This document shows positions 1 through 6,278 of a stretch of DNA of 6,293 nt, one piece after another. Where the stretch lies: NCBI GenBank assembly GCA_045637525.1, contig JAZTZP010000165.1, positions 1 to 6,293 of the forward strand. The letters are read 5' to 3'. The position numbers were made by a program, and so were the translations under genes. Every line of letters starts with the position of its first letter. Position 1 is the stretch's first letter. Source of the DNA: JAZTZP01 sp045637525. GTDB taxonomy: Bacteria > Bacillota > Clostridia > UBA1381. Under the pieces are notes generated by a model. The model was not told the DNA's origin. It searched no databases and saw nothing but the letters and a program-made list of their open reading frames with translations.

Positions 1-6
1 CATAAC

Positions 7-104
7 TTGCGGCAAATTGGCCGCAAATTTCACTCGCATTTATGCGAATTTCACCCAAGCATAATGGTTGGATTTCACTTTTTGCCTATGGCAAAAAATT
101 TCAC
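7..104. repeat. Tandem array of four hairpins, each followed by ATTTCAC
   Basis: Four units lie head to tail. Each is a short inverted repeat followed with no gap by ATTTCAC, at 27-33, 48-54, 72-78 and 98-104. Stems are TTGCGGC/GCCGCAA (7-13 with 20-26), TCGCA/TGCGA (34-38 with 43-47), CCAAGCA/TGGTTGG with one G-G mismatch (55-61 with 65-71), and TTTTTGCC/GGCAAAAA (79-86 with 90-97). The stem sequences differ between units while pairing is kept, and the 7-mer is invariant. That is seen directly. The array lies just downstream of, and overlaps, the stop codon of the minus-strand BrkB-like gene, so it would form part of that gene's 3' untranslated RNA. There it would read GTGAAAT then hairpin. 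Function is unknown. It is not CRISPR: units are 21-26 bases and there are no unique spacers between long repeats. Confidence 0.85.
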
Positions 105-928
105 TGTAAATTATAGTTTATCTGCGATAAACTATAATTTACCACCGCTCCAATCATAAAAATATTAAGACAAAAATAGAGCCACAGCATAAAGAGCATC
201 ACAGCTGCTAAAGATCCGTATAAATCGGAATGATTTGAAAAAAAATCGATATAAACGCCAAACCCGTATGAAAAACAAATCCATGCAAAAGCCGAAAACA
301 GAGCTCCCGGGAGCTGTTTTATAAACCTCAGCTTCTTTTTTGGAAGTATGGTATAACAGGATGCAAAAATAAATGTAAGAAACAAAATAAAAAACCATGG
401 TCTTATATAAGAAATAACCTTAAACAACCCCTCAGCCTCAGGATACATCTTCAGCACAAGCATCATAATTCTGTTTCCTAACGATATAACCAAAAGAGTT
501 GCAATAATTGAAGCAATAAAAATAAAGGTATAAAAAAATGAATAAAGACGTTTTAGAAAATATCCGAACGCCTCATGACCGGAATATATTTCGTCAAGCC
601 CTCGGACAATTGATGAAAAACCTCTTGACGACGACCACAACGTTGTAATTGCGGATACCGATATTAAAGAAACAGTCGGAGAAACATATATTTCATTAAT
701 AACAGAGCTGATAAAAGGCACAGACGCCCCCGGAACAGATACTGAAATAATGTAAAACAGCTCTTCTTTTGACACCGGTATTATATACTGTGCAAAGCTA
801 AGCAACAAAAGCATAAACGGAACGGCAGATATAAGCAAAAAAAATGCCGTCTCAGCAGAATATAAAGATACTTTACAACGCACAACCCCATCTGCCGTTC
901 TTAAAATAAATCCTAAGAATTTTTTCAT
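101..928 (-). CDS. YihY/BrkB family inner membrane protein
   Basis: This encodes a 275-residue integral membrane protein of the YihY/virulence factor BrkB family, whose molecular role is poorly defined; older claims that it is ribonuclease BN are not accepted. About six hydrophobic segments are visible, near residues 26-48, 85-100, 130-152, 173-196, 207-227 and 238-262. Family hallmarks include LWSSSRGFSSIVRGLDEIY (98-115), LPGALFSAFAW (206-216), and a YGSLAAVMLFMLWLY stretch (237-251) followed by MIGAVVNYSL. Length is near normal for the family. The ATG at 928 has only a weak, close ribosome binding site (GGTGA, 933-937), and no convincing promoter was found in the gap to iorB. The iorB terminator upstream argues for independent transcription. 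The last 13 codons are made by the hairpin at 106-142, and the TGA stop lies within an ATTTCAC motif of the array, so the C-terminus has probably been remodelled by repeat DNA. Confidence 0.9.
   Translation of the reverse strand: MKKFLGFILRTADGVVRCKVSLYSAETAFFLLISAVPFMLLLLSFAQYIIPVSKEELFYIISVSVPGASVPFISSVINEIYVSPTVSLISVSAITTLWSSSRGFSSIVRGLDEIYSGHEAFGYFLKRLYSFFYTFIFIASIIATLLVISLGNRIMMLVLKMYPEAEGLFKVISYIRPWFFILFLTFIFASCYTILPKKKLRFIKQLPGALFSAFAWICFSYGFGVYIDFFSNHSDLYGSLAAVMLFMLWLYFCLNIFMIGAVVNYSLSQINYNLQ
106..142. repeat. Perfect 17-bp palindromic hairpin inside the 3' end of the BrkB-like gene
   Basis: The arms are GTAAATTATAGTTTATC (106-122) and its exact reverse complement (126-142), separated by the loop TGC. 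The element sits one base after the last ATTTCAC of the adjacent array and could be its fifth, largest hairpin, but it is not followed by ATTTCAC. Read on the minus strand it encodes residues 263-275 of the BrkB-like protein. Bases 107-131 recur identically at 5981-6005. This marks it as a dispersed repeat rather than ordinary coding sequence. Confidence 0.85.
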
Positions 929-1008
929 AATATCACCATGAATACAATAAATTTTTCCGTTATCTTATCATGAAACAATTTTTATAATCCTATACATTTT
1001 ACAGCACT

Positions 1009-1051
1009 AAAAAAAACGGCTTGAACACCATGCAACATGATATTCAAACCG
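1009..1051 (-). terminator. Intrinsic terminator of the iorAB operon
   Basis: On the minus strand, 13 bases after the iorB stop codon, a 16-bp stem (1036-1051 pairing with 1017-1032, with three G-U wobbles) closes a TTG loop. It is followed by eight T residues (1009-1016 on the plus strand read as A8). This is a textbook Rho-independent terminator and it separates iorAB from the BrkB-like gene downstream. Confidence 0.92.
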
Positions 1052-1064
1052 CATTTTATTATCC

Positions 1065-1640
1065 TTATTTTATTCCGTAGCCAATATCAAAAGCTTTAAG
1101 ATTAACCTCTAAAAACTTTTCGGGAACGGTATTTTTTATTACCTGAGTCCATGTTTCATAAGGCACATCCGTTGACTTTGCAAGTATTCCAATTAATACT
1201 ACGTTAACTGCCTTAATGTTTCCGGCAGACTCTGCCAAAGAGCGTGCGTCAACAGCCGTTAAATCTGCCACCGCCGCAAGCTTTTCCTCAAGTCCCGACG
1301 GATACTCCGCAGCACCGGTTATAACCGGCATCGGGTTCATCTTCTGAGTGTTTACTATCATCTTTCCGCCTTTTTTAAGGAAAGGTAACGCACGGTAAGC
1401 CTCTAAAAGCTCAAAAGCAAGAACTATATCAGCTTCGCCCCTGTCTATTATCGGAGAATATACCTTTTCACCGTACTTCACATATGTTACAACGCTTCCG
1501 CCTCGCTGGCTCATTCCGTGTACTTCAGAAACCTTTACGTCATACCCTTCAGCTATGGCAACATTACCGAGGATACGGCTTGCAAGCAATGTACCCTGAC
1601 CGCCTACTCCAACAATCATTATCTTCATTACATCAGCCAT
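1065..1640 (-). CDS. iorB: Indolepyruvate ferredoxin oxidoreductase, beta subunit
   Basis: This 191-residue cytoplasmic protein is the gamma-domain-type (pyruvate/ketoisovalerate oxidoreductase catalytic domain) subunit. With IorA it converts indolepyruvate and related aryl pyruvates to aryl-acetyl-CoA, passing electrons to ferredoxin. Visible family motifs are GVGGQGTLLASRIL (11-24), SEVHGMSQRGGSV (38-50), DIVLAFELLEAYR (71-83) and the KAVNVVLIG stretch (143-151). Length fits the family. The ATG at 1640 is chosen over an upstream in-frame ATG at 1703. It has a perfect AGGAGG (1650-1655) nine bases upstream, and the longer form would add 21 unrelated residues lying within iorA. Only four bases separate it from the iorA stop codon, and its ribosome binding site lies in the iorA 3' end, so the two are probably translationally coupled. 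No phenylacetate-CoA ligase gene follows, although one often does in related operons. Confidence 0.95.
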   Translation of the reverse strand: MADVMKIMIVGVGGQGTLLASRILGNVAIAEGYDVKVSEVHGMSQRGGSVVTYVKYGEKVYSPIIDRGEADIVLAFELLEAYRALPFLKKGGKMIVNTQKMNPMPVITGAAEYPSGLEEKLAAVADLTAVDARSLAESAGNIKAVNVVLIGILAKSTDVPYETWTQVIKNTVPEKFLEVNLKAFDIGYGIK

Positions 1641-1644
1641 TATA

Positions 1645-3375
1645 TTAATCCTCCTTTTCAATTGCCCCGAACGGACATACATTAACACACAAACCGCAGC
1701 CATTACACTGAGCTGTATCTATAACTACCTTGCCGTCCGTTACCGATATAGCCGGACAACCGAGTTTCATACACATCTTACAGTCCTTACACTTATCGGT
1801 AATCTTACAATGACCTGAATATTTAACGGTTTTTAAAAGTGCACAAGGACGCTGTGCTATAATTACAGACGGTTCGTCTTTTGCAGTTTCTTCCTTAACA
1901 ACCTTTTCAAAGCCCTTAACATCAAACGGATCGGCAATAACAACGTTCTTAACTCCTATCGCATGACAAAGCGCCTCAAGATCAACCTGCGGTGCCGGCT
2001 CTTTACGGATTGTAAATCCGGTAGTCGGGTTATCCTGATGTCCTGTCATACCCGTGATTGAGTTATCAAGTATTATAACTGTGTTTGTACCATTATTATA
2101 TACTATATCAACAAGTCCCGTTATTCCCGAATGCATAAATGTTGAATCTCCGATTACACAAACAAGCTTTTTGCTGAACTCATTGCCTCTCGCCTTCGCC
2201 ATACCGTGAGCCGCCGATACGCTTGCACCCATACAGATAGTAGTGTCAACGCTCGCAAGCGGTGCAACCGCACCCAATGTATAACAGCCTATATCTCCGC
2301 TTACAGTAAGACCGAGCTTCTTAAGCACATAGAAAGTACCTCTGTGAGGACATCCTGCACACATAACCGGCGGACGCATCGGAACAGCGTCTATTGAAGC
2401 AAATTCCGCCTGAGCTTTTCCAAGAACTGCACTTGCTATCATAGCCGGAGTGTATTCGCCTAAAAGCGTAAACACTTCCTTACCGATAACCTCCACTCCG
2501 TTAGCACGGCAAAATTCTTCTATATACGGGTCAAGCTCTTCAATTACATAAACCTTATCATACTTAGCCGCAAAATCCTTTATGAGCTTTTCAGACATAG
2601 GATAAACCATTCCGAGTTTAAGGTAATCAACGGCTTCTCCAAGCGCTTCCTTTGCATATATGTAAGAAATACCCGATGTTATAACACCGATCTTACTGTT
2701 ATTATTTTCAATAGTATTAAGCTCAGATGTTTCGGCATACTTTTCAAGATTTTTAATTCTATCCTCAACAACCACATGACGTTTTACGGCATTTGCCGGC
2801 ATCATAACATACTTTCCTATATTCTTTTCATACGGTTTCAACTCATAGTTTTCCGGCTCAACCTCCTCTACAAGGCTCTGCGAATGTGAAACACGTGTAG
2901 ACAAGCGAATAAAAACAGGTGTATCAAATTCCTCACTCAGCTTATATGCAAGCTTAGTATATTCCTTACACTCCGAGCTGTCCGACGGCTCTAACATAAG
3001 AACCTTCGCCGCCTTTGCATAGTGGCGTGAGTCCTGTTCATTCTGTGAGCTGTGCATTCCCGGATCGTCTGCAACGCAAAATACAAGTCCGCCGTTTACA
3101 CCTGTGTAGCTTACGGTAAACAAAGGATCTGCAACAACGTTAAGACCAACATGCTTCATACAAGTCATGCTCCTTGCTCCGGCAATGGATGCGCCAATTG
3201 CAACCTCACCGGCAACCTTTTCGTTCGGTGCCCATTCTACATAAATATTTTCGTATTTAACGATATTTTCAGTAATCTCGGTACTCGGCGTGCCGGGATA
3301 TGAAGAAACTACGGAAACGCCGGCTTCATAAGCGCCACGTGCAACAGCAGCATTTCCAAGCATTAGCTTTTTCAT
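1645..3375 (-). CDS. iorA: Indolepyruvate ferredoxin oxidoreductase, alpha subunit
   Basis: This 576-residue subunit carries the thiamine diphosphate site and two iron-sulfur clusters. It catalyses oxidative decarboxylation of aryl pyruvates in aromatic amino acid fermentation, or the reverse reaction in biosynthesis. The N-terminal pyrimidine-binding domain has YPGTPSTEI (26-34) and NEKVAGEVAIGAS (51-63). The central domain has the family motif MCAGCPHRG (338-346) and GDIGCYTLG (360-368). The diphosphate/metal motif starts at GDS (409-411) and ends at NN (427-428). The C-terminal ferredoxin domain has C529, C532, C535, C540-Pro (the four-residue last gap usual in IorA) and C557, C560, C563, C567-Pro, for two 4Fe-4S clusters. 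Length is normal and nothing appears broken. The ATG at 3375 is preferred to one 25 codons upstream because AGGAAGG (3384-3390) lies eight bases before it and homology begins with MKKLMLGNAAVARGAYEAG. The promoter at 3419-3447 would also start transcription downstream of the longer start. Confidence 0.97.
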   Translation of the reverse strand: MKKLMLGNAAVARGAYEAGVSVVSSYPGTPSTEITENIVKYENIYVEWAPNEKVAGEVAIGASIAGARSMTCMKHVGLNVVADPLFTVSYTGVNGGLVFCVADDPGMHSSQNEQDSRHYAKAAKVLMLEPSDSSECKEYTKLAYKLSEEFDTPVFIRLSTRVSHSQSLVEEVEPENYELKPYEKNIGKYVMMPANAVKRHVVVEDRIKNLEKYAETSELNTIENNNSKIGVITSGISYIYAKEALGEAVDYLKLGMVYPMSEKLIKDFAAKYDKVYVIEELDPYIEEFCRANGVEVIGKEVFTLLGEYTPAMIASAVLGKAQAEFASIDAVPMRPPVMCAGCPHRGTFYVLKKLGLTVSGDIGCYTLGAVAPLASVDTTICMGASVSAAHGMAKARGNEFSKKLVCVIGDSTFMHSGITGLVDIVYNNGTNTVIILDNSITGMTGHQDNPTTGFTIRKEPAPQVDLEALCHAIGVKNVVIADPFDVKGFEKVVKEETAKDEPSVIIAQRPCALLKTVKYSGHCKITDKCKDCKMCMKLGCPAISVTDGKVVIDTAQCNGCGLCVNVCPFGAIEKED

Positions 3376-3383
3376 CAAATCAT

Positions 3384-3390
3384 CCTTCCT
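3384..3390 (-). promoter_or_regulatory. Ribosome binding site that fixes the iorA start
   Basis: AGGAAGG on the minus strand stands eight bases before the ATG at 3375. It decides against the in-frame ATG at 3450, which lies upstream of the likely transcription start. Confidence 0.8.
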
Positions 3391-3418
3391 GTGAATACAT
3401 ATTTTTCTCATTTTTCTT

Positions 3419-3447
3419 ATTATAACACATTCCTCAGGAAATTTCAA
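3419..3447 (-). promoter_or_regulatory. SigmaA-type promoter of iorAB
   Basis: On the minus strand, TTGAAA (3442-3447) is followed after exactly 17 bases by a consensus TATAAT (3419-3424). Transcription would start near 3412 and give a leader of about 37 bases before the iorA ATG. A short dyad, TTCAA (3443-3447) and TTGAA (3456-3460), overlaps the -35 box and could be an operator, though this is only an inference from position. Confidence 0.8.
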
Positions 3448-3486
3448 CAATTTCTTTGAAAAAATGTGAACTTTTTGTTATTCTTA

Positions 3487-3515
3487 TTTACAAACAGCTA
3501 AAACTATGGTATTAT
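3487..3515 (+). promoter_or_regulatory. SigmaA-type promoter of the zinc-ribbon/membrane protein pair
   Basis: TTTACA (3487-3492), a 17-base spacer, and TATTAT (3510-3515) lie 38 bases upstream of the start codon at 3554. The spacing and both boxes are close to consensus. This promoter is back to back with the iorAB promoter, with 39 bases between the two -35 boxes. Confidence 0.78.
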
Positions 3516-3553
3516 TATAGTGAATAATTTTGTAAAAGGCGGTGATTATAACC

Positions 3554-4336
3554 ATGTCAGATAATTTTTGTGCACAGTGTGGTGCAACACTCGACCCTGA
3601 TGCCAACTACTGTTCAAGATGCGGAGCTCTTACATCTTCCATGAAACGCGAACGCAAACAAAACGAAGCCCCTGTCGTTGCGATTGTAATCAGTTTCTTA
3701 GTTATAGCTTTAATCTGTGGCTCGATCATTGTTGCATTAATGTTCAGGGATCATGAAATTACCATAACCAGGCAATATCCTCAAACTATGCAGGAAGCTC
3801 TCACGCCTGATTTTACAGCTAAACCAATCACAGATCCCACAGAAGAACCGACACCTTCCCCCACTCCGGAGCCTACACCGACGCCGGCAGCAGCGTTTGC
3901 CCCGTCTCCTACCGTAGTCCCTGAAACGGATAAAACGTATAAAAACAGCAGATACGGTTTTTCCTTCAGATACCCGGCAGGAAAATTCTCAGGCTCAACC
4001 GTTTCACAAAACGGCGATGGTATAAAACTTACGGGAGAAAATATAACTGTTACCGTTTACGGCTCAAACAACGTATTTCACCAATCCCTCGATGCCTTGT
4101 ATCAAAACGCAGTAAACACCTACACAAACATTGATTATAAGGTAAAGAAAAGCAATAACTACGTAGTATCAGGAACGGATGGCGACACTATGTATTATGT
4201 ACGTGAATACGTCGGAACAGAAAGTATAAACACCCTGTCAATAACATATCCGGCATATCTTGAAAAGAGCTTTGATGCCACAGTTACTCTTATTTCAAAC
4301 TCTTTAAAGCCGGGAAATCTTTCTGAAGCTCATTAA
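3554..4336 (+). CDS. Zinc-ribbon, single-pass membrane protein with Pro/Thr-rich stalk
   Basis: This encodes a 260-residue protein of unknown function. An N-terminal zinc ribbon has C6-x2-C9 and C20-x2-C23, and a basic stretch (KRERK, 31-35) precedes one membrane segment (about 40-63). That predicts the ribbon in the cytoplasm and the rest outside. A Pro/Thr/Glu-rich stalk (about 93-123, with PTP and EPTP repeats) leads to a C-terminal domain (about 128-252). It opens with YKNSRYGFSFRYP, a pattern seen in extracellular PsbP-like or DUF-type domains of Firmicutes; that fold assignment is tentative. The ATG at 3554 is chosen rather than the in-frame GTG at 3542, because that GTG is part of the ribosome binding site AAGGCGGTG ending nine bases before the ATG. 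It is followed after 21 bases by the next gene, so they are likely cotranscribed. It may sense or bind something at the cell surface, but no substrate can be read from the sequence. Confidence 0.88.
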   Translation: MSDNFCAQCGATLDPDANYCSRCGALTSSMKRERKQNEAPVVAIVISFLVIALICGSIIVALMFRDHEITITRQYPQTMQEALTPDFTAKPITDPTEEPTPSPTPEPTPTPAAAFAPSPTVVPETDKTYKNSRYGFSFRYPAGKFSGSTVSQNGDGIKLTGENITVTVYGSNNVFHQSLDALYQNAVNTYTNIDYKVKKSNNYVVSGTDGDTMYYVREYVGTESINTLSITYPAYLEKSFDATVTLISNSLKPGNLSEAH

Positions 4337-4357
4337 AATTTAAGGAGGATAACAACT

Positions 4358-5983
4358 ATGTTTAAGCTAAAAAATAAATTTGCAAGAGTTTTAGTATGCT
4401 TACTTATAACACTACTTATCGGAGCGGTATGGTTTTATGTATCACTTCCGGCAATTAACCTTCAGTCACAGGACTTCTATTCCTTCGGCGCCGGTCTGTG
4501 CATTATATACATTGTGCTCAGCCTGATTTTTTCAGTCGGCAACGGCGTTTCGGGGCTTGGCGATTATTTCAGAAGAATAAAATCAGATTGTAAGCTTCCG
4601 GCAATACTGCTTATTGCATTTGTCGTATTTCCGTTTATTGCCGGCATATTCTCATGGCAGGTATTCCGTGCAGGAGCCTATCGTGACCTTATAACGGTAA
4701 CAGACGGAAATTTCTCGGATGACGTTGCAGAAATATCATTTGATAAAATCCCAATGCTCGACAAAGACTCTGCCGAAAGACTCGGCGACCGTAAGCTCGG
4801 CGAGCTTTCGGATATGGTAAGTCAGTTTGAAGTTGCCGACGACTATTCGCAGATAAATTTCGACGACCGTCCCGTGCGGGTAACTCCGCTTGAATACGGT
4901 GATTTAATCAAATGGTTCACAAACCGCTCAAACGGTCTGCCGTCTTATCTTATAATAGATATGGCAACGCAGGATGTTGAGGTTGTAAGACTTCCTGCCG
5001 GACAGGGAATTAAATATTCCGAATCGGAGCATTTCGGAAGACTCCTCTACCGTCACATACGAATGAATTATCCGACATTCATATTCGCAGAGCCTACCTT
5101 TGAAATAGACGAAAACAAAACCCCGTATTGGATTTGCCCGAGAATTGTAAAAACTATCGGATTGTTCGGCGGAACAGATATCCGTGGCGCTGTGCTTGTA
5201 AACGCGCAAACAGGTGAATGCGAATACTACGAGGATGTACCTACATGGGTAGACAGAGTATATTCAGCTGATTTAATCATACAGCAATACGATTATCACG
5301 GCTCATATGTAAACGGTTTTATAAACTCCGTTTTCGGACAAAAAGATGTAACAGTAACAACGAGCGGATATAACTATATAGCATTTGATGATGACGTGTA
5401 TCTTTACACAGGCATCACCTCCGTAGGCGGTGATCAGTCTAATGTAGGTTTTATCCTTTCAAACCAGAGAACAAAGGAAACAAAATACTATCCCGTTGCC
5501 GGAGCAACCGAAATTTCAGCAATGAACTCAGCAGAAGGTGTTGTTCAGCACTTAAAATACAAGGCTACCTTCCCTATCCTTTTAAATATAGCAGACGAGC
5601 CGACGTATTTCGTATCGCTTAAGGATAACGCAGAGCTTGTTAAAATGTATGCAATGGTAAATGTGCGACAGTATCAGCTGGTTGCAACAGGACAGACACT
5701 GAGTGAATGTGAATCAGAATACGCAAAGCTCCTATCACACAACGGTCTCGGTACAGATGAAAAAATATCGGTAAACGAAAAATCAGGAATAATAACCGAC
5801 ATACGCTCAGCAGTCATCGACGGAAATTCATGGTACTATATACAAATCAACAACGAAGATGCCTACTATACAATTTCAGCAGCCGAATACAAAAACATAG
5901 TAACATTAAACCCCGGCGATGAAATAAGCATCATATTCGAAGCATCAGAAGATAAGCTTAAGAAAATTGTATCTATGGAATAA
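4358..5983 (+). CDS. Uncharacterised membrane protein with large extracytoplasmic region
   Basis: This encodes a 541-residue protein I cannot assign to a function. Three hydrophobic segments are visible near residues 10-30, 44-64 and 80-101. Positive charges at the N-terminus and in the 65-80 loop (FRRIKSDCK) predict an inside N-terminus and about 440 C-terminal residues outside. That part has a stretch reminiscent of PepSY-type domains (GAVLVNAQTGECEYYED, 277-293) and a conserved-looking segment around PTYFVSLKDNAELVKMYAMV (415-434). I associate the latter with uncharacterised proteins of gut Clostridia, some labelled CvpA-like; this is a recollection, not a search result. The start is firm: AGGAGG (4343-4348) lies nine bases before the ATG. 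The gene follows the zinc-ribbon gene by 21 bases and has no own promoter visible. Its TAA stop is also the first three bases of the dispersed repeat at 5981-6005. Confidence 0.88.
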   Translation: MFKLKNKFARVLVCLLITLLIGAVWFYVSLPAINLQSQDFYSFGAGLCIIYIVLSLIFSVGNGVSGLGDYFRRIKSDCKLPAILLIAFVVFPFIAGIFSWQVFRAGAYRDLITVTDGNFSDDVAEISFDKIPMLDKDSAERLGDRKLGELSDMVSQFEVADDYSQINFDDRPVRVTPLEYGDLIKWFTNRSNGLPSYLIIDMATQDVEVVRLPAGQGIKYSESEHFGRLLYRHIRMNYPTFIFAEPTFEIDENKTPYWICPRIVKTIGLFGGTDIRGAVLVNAQTGECEYYEDVPTWVDRVYSADLIIQQYDYHGSYVNGFINSVFGQKDVTVTTSGYNYIAFDDDVYLYTGITSVGGDQSNVGFILSNQRTKETKYYPVAGATEISAMNSAEGVVQHLKYKATFPILLNIADEPTYFVSLKDNAELVKMYAMVNVRQYQLVATGQTLSECESEYAKLLSHNGLGTDEKISVNEKSGIITDIRSAVIDGNSWYYIQINNEDAYYTISAAEYKNIVTLNPGDEISIIFEASEDKLKKIVSME

Positions 5984-6005
5984 ATTATAGTTTATCTGCG
6001 ATAAA
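5981..6005. repeat. Second copy of the 25-base dispersed repeat
   Basis: These 25 bases are identical to 107-131, in the same orientation. The core TTTATC-TGC-GATAAA (5991-6005) can still fold into a small hairpin. Past 6005 the right arm no longer matches the full palindrome seen at 106-142, so this copy is half degraded or truncated. The first three bases are the stop codon of the 541-residue protein. Confidence 0.85.
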
Positions 6006-6034
6006 GTAGTAGGATTCCGATGCCGCTTTGCAAG

Positions 6035-6077
6035 CCTCCCTTGCCTAAAGGGAGGGGGACCGCTTGCGGTGGAGGGA
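6035..6077. repeat. Two-hairpin GC-rich intergenic repeat element
   Basis: CCTCCCTT (6035-6042) pairs with AAGGGAGG (6048-6055) over the loop GCCTA, and ACCGC (6059-6063) pairs with GCGGT (6066-6070) over TT. GGAGGGA (6071-6077) follows and could compete for the first arm. The layout resembles a small repeat I recall between genes in many gut Clostridia genomes; that recognition is from memory. A later TGATTTTTC run (6081-6089) might let it act as a weak terminator for the upstream operon, but the T-run is not adjacent to either stem. Confidence 0.65.
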
Positions 6078-6114
6078 TATTGATTTTTCTATGTCTTTAC
6101 GTTAACAAAAATAC

Positions 6115-6151
6115 AAATTATAGTTTATGGGGAAATGAAATTTCCCTGCGA
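6115..6151. repeat. Partial third repeat copy interrupted by a small hairpin
   Basis: AAATTATAGTTTAT (6115-6128) matches the dispersed repeat. In the other copies CTGCGA follows at once; here it resumes at 6146-6151 after 17 extra bases. Those bases, with the first C of CTGCGA, form the hairpin GGGAAAT-GAA-ATTTCCC (6130-6146). The 14-base match is firm. The six-base continuation could be chance. Confidence 0.55.
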
Positions 6152-6210
6152 CCCATTTTCCGATTTGTAAATTTAAGATTATCTATATATTATAGCAATT
6201 ACTTATCGAG

Positions 6211-6251
6211 TTGCGCAAGCACGTGCAGCTTTTACGTCAAAAGCTGCGCAA
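6211..6251. repeat. Nested palindromes and hairpin
   Basis: Two 8-base perfect palindromes, TTGCGCAA (6211-6218) and GCACGTGC (6219-6226), are followed by a hairpin. Its arms 6223-6233 and 6239-6249 form 11 pairs with one G-T wobble, over the loop ACGTC. TTGCGCA (6211-6217) can alternatively pair with TGCGCAA (6245-6251), so two competing folds are possible. No T-run follows on the plus strand. Confidence 0.6.
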
Positions 6252-6255
6252 AACC

Positions 6256-6278
6256 CCAAAGGGGATTTTCCCCTTTGG
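6256..6278. repeat. 10-bp hairpin near the right edge
   Basis: CCAAAGGGGA (6256-6265) pairs perfectly with TCCCCTTTGG (6269-6278) over TTT. On the minus strand it is followed, after GG, by a short TTTTG, so it might terminate a leftward gene beyond the window. The T-run is too short to be sure. Confidence 0.55.

Noticed and set aside
7..142. CRISPR array
   Set aside because: The only constant part is 7 bases. Each variable part is a self-complementary hairpin rather than a foreign-like spacer, and there are no cas genes in the window.
165..398. Minus-strand open frame within the BrkB-like gene
   Set aside because: It lies in another frame of a gene with clear family motifs, and its hydrophobicity merely mirrors that gene.
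1009..1051. Bidirectional terminator
   Set aside because: On the plus strand the stem is followed by CATTTTATT rather than a clean T-run, and no plus-strand gene lies to its left.
2206..3303. Two plus-strand open frames (2206-2397 and 3052-3303) opposite iorA
   Set aside because: They are antisense to a complete, well-supported gene and carry no family resemblance or ribosome binding site.
4928..5209. Minus-strand open frame inside the 541-residue gene
   Set aside because: It is antisense to a gene with a strong start and ribosome binding site, and has no recognisable features of its own.
6189..6218. Possible leftward promoter, TTGCGC-N18-TATAAT on the minus strand
   Set aside because: The -10 box is perfect but the -35 is poor, the TTGCGC is part of a palindrome, and no leftward gene follows. 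AT-rich DNA gives such -10 matches by chance.
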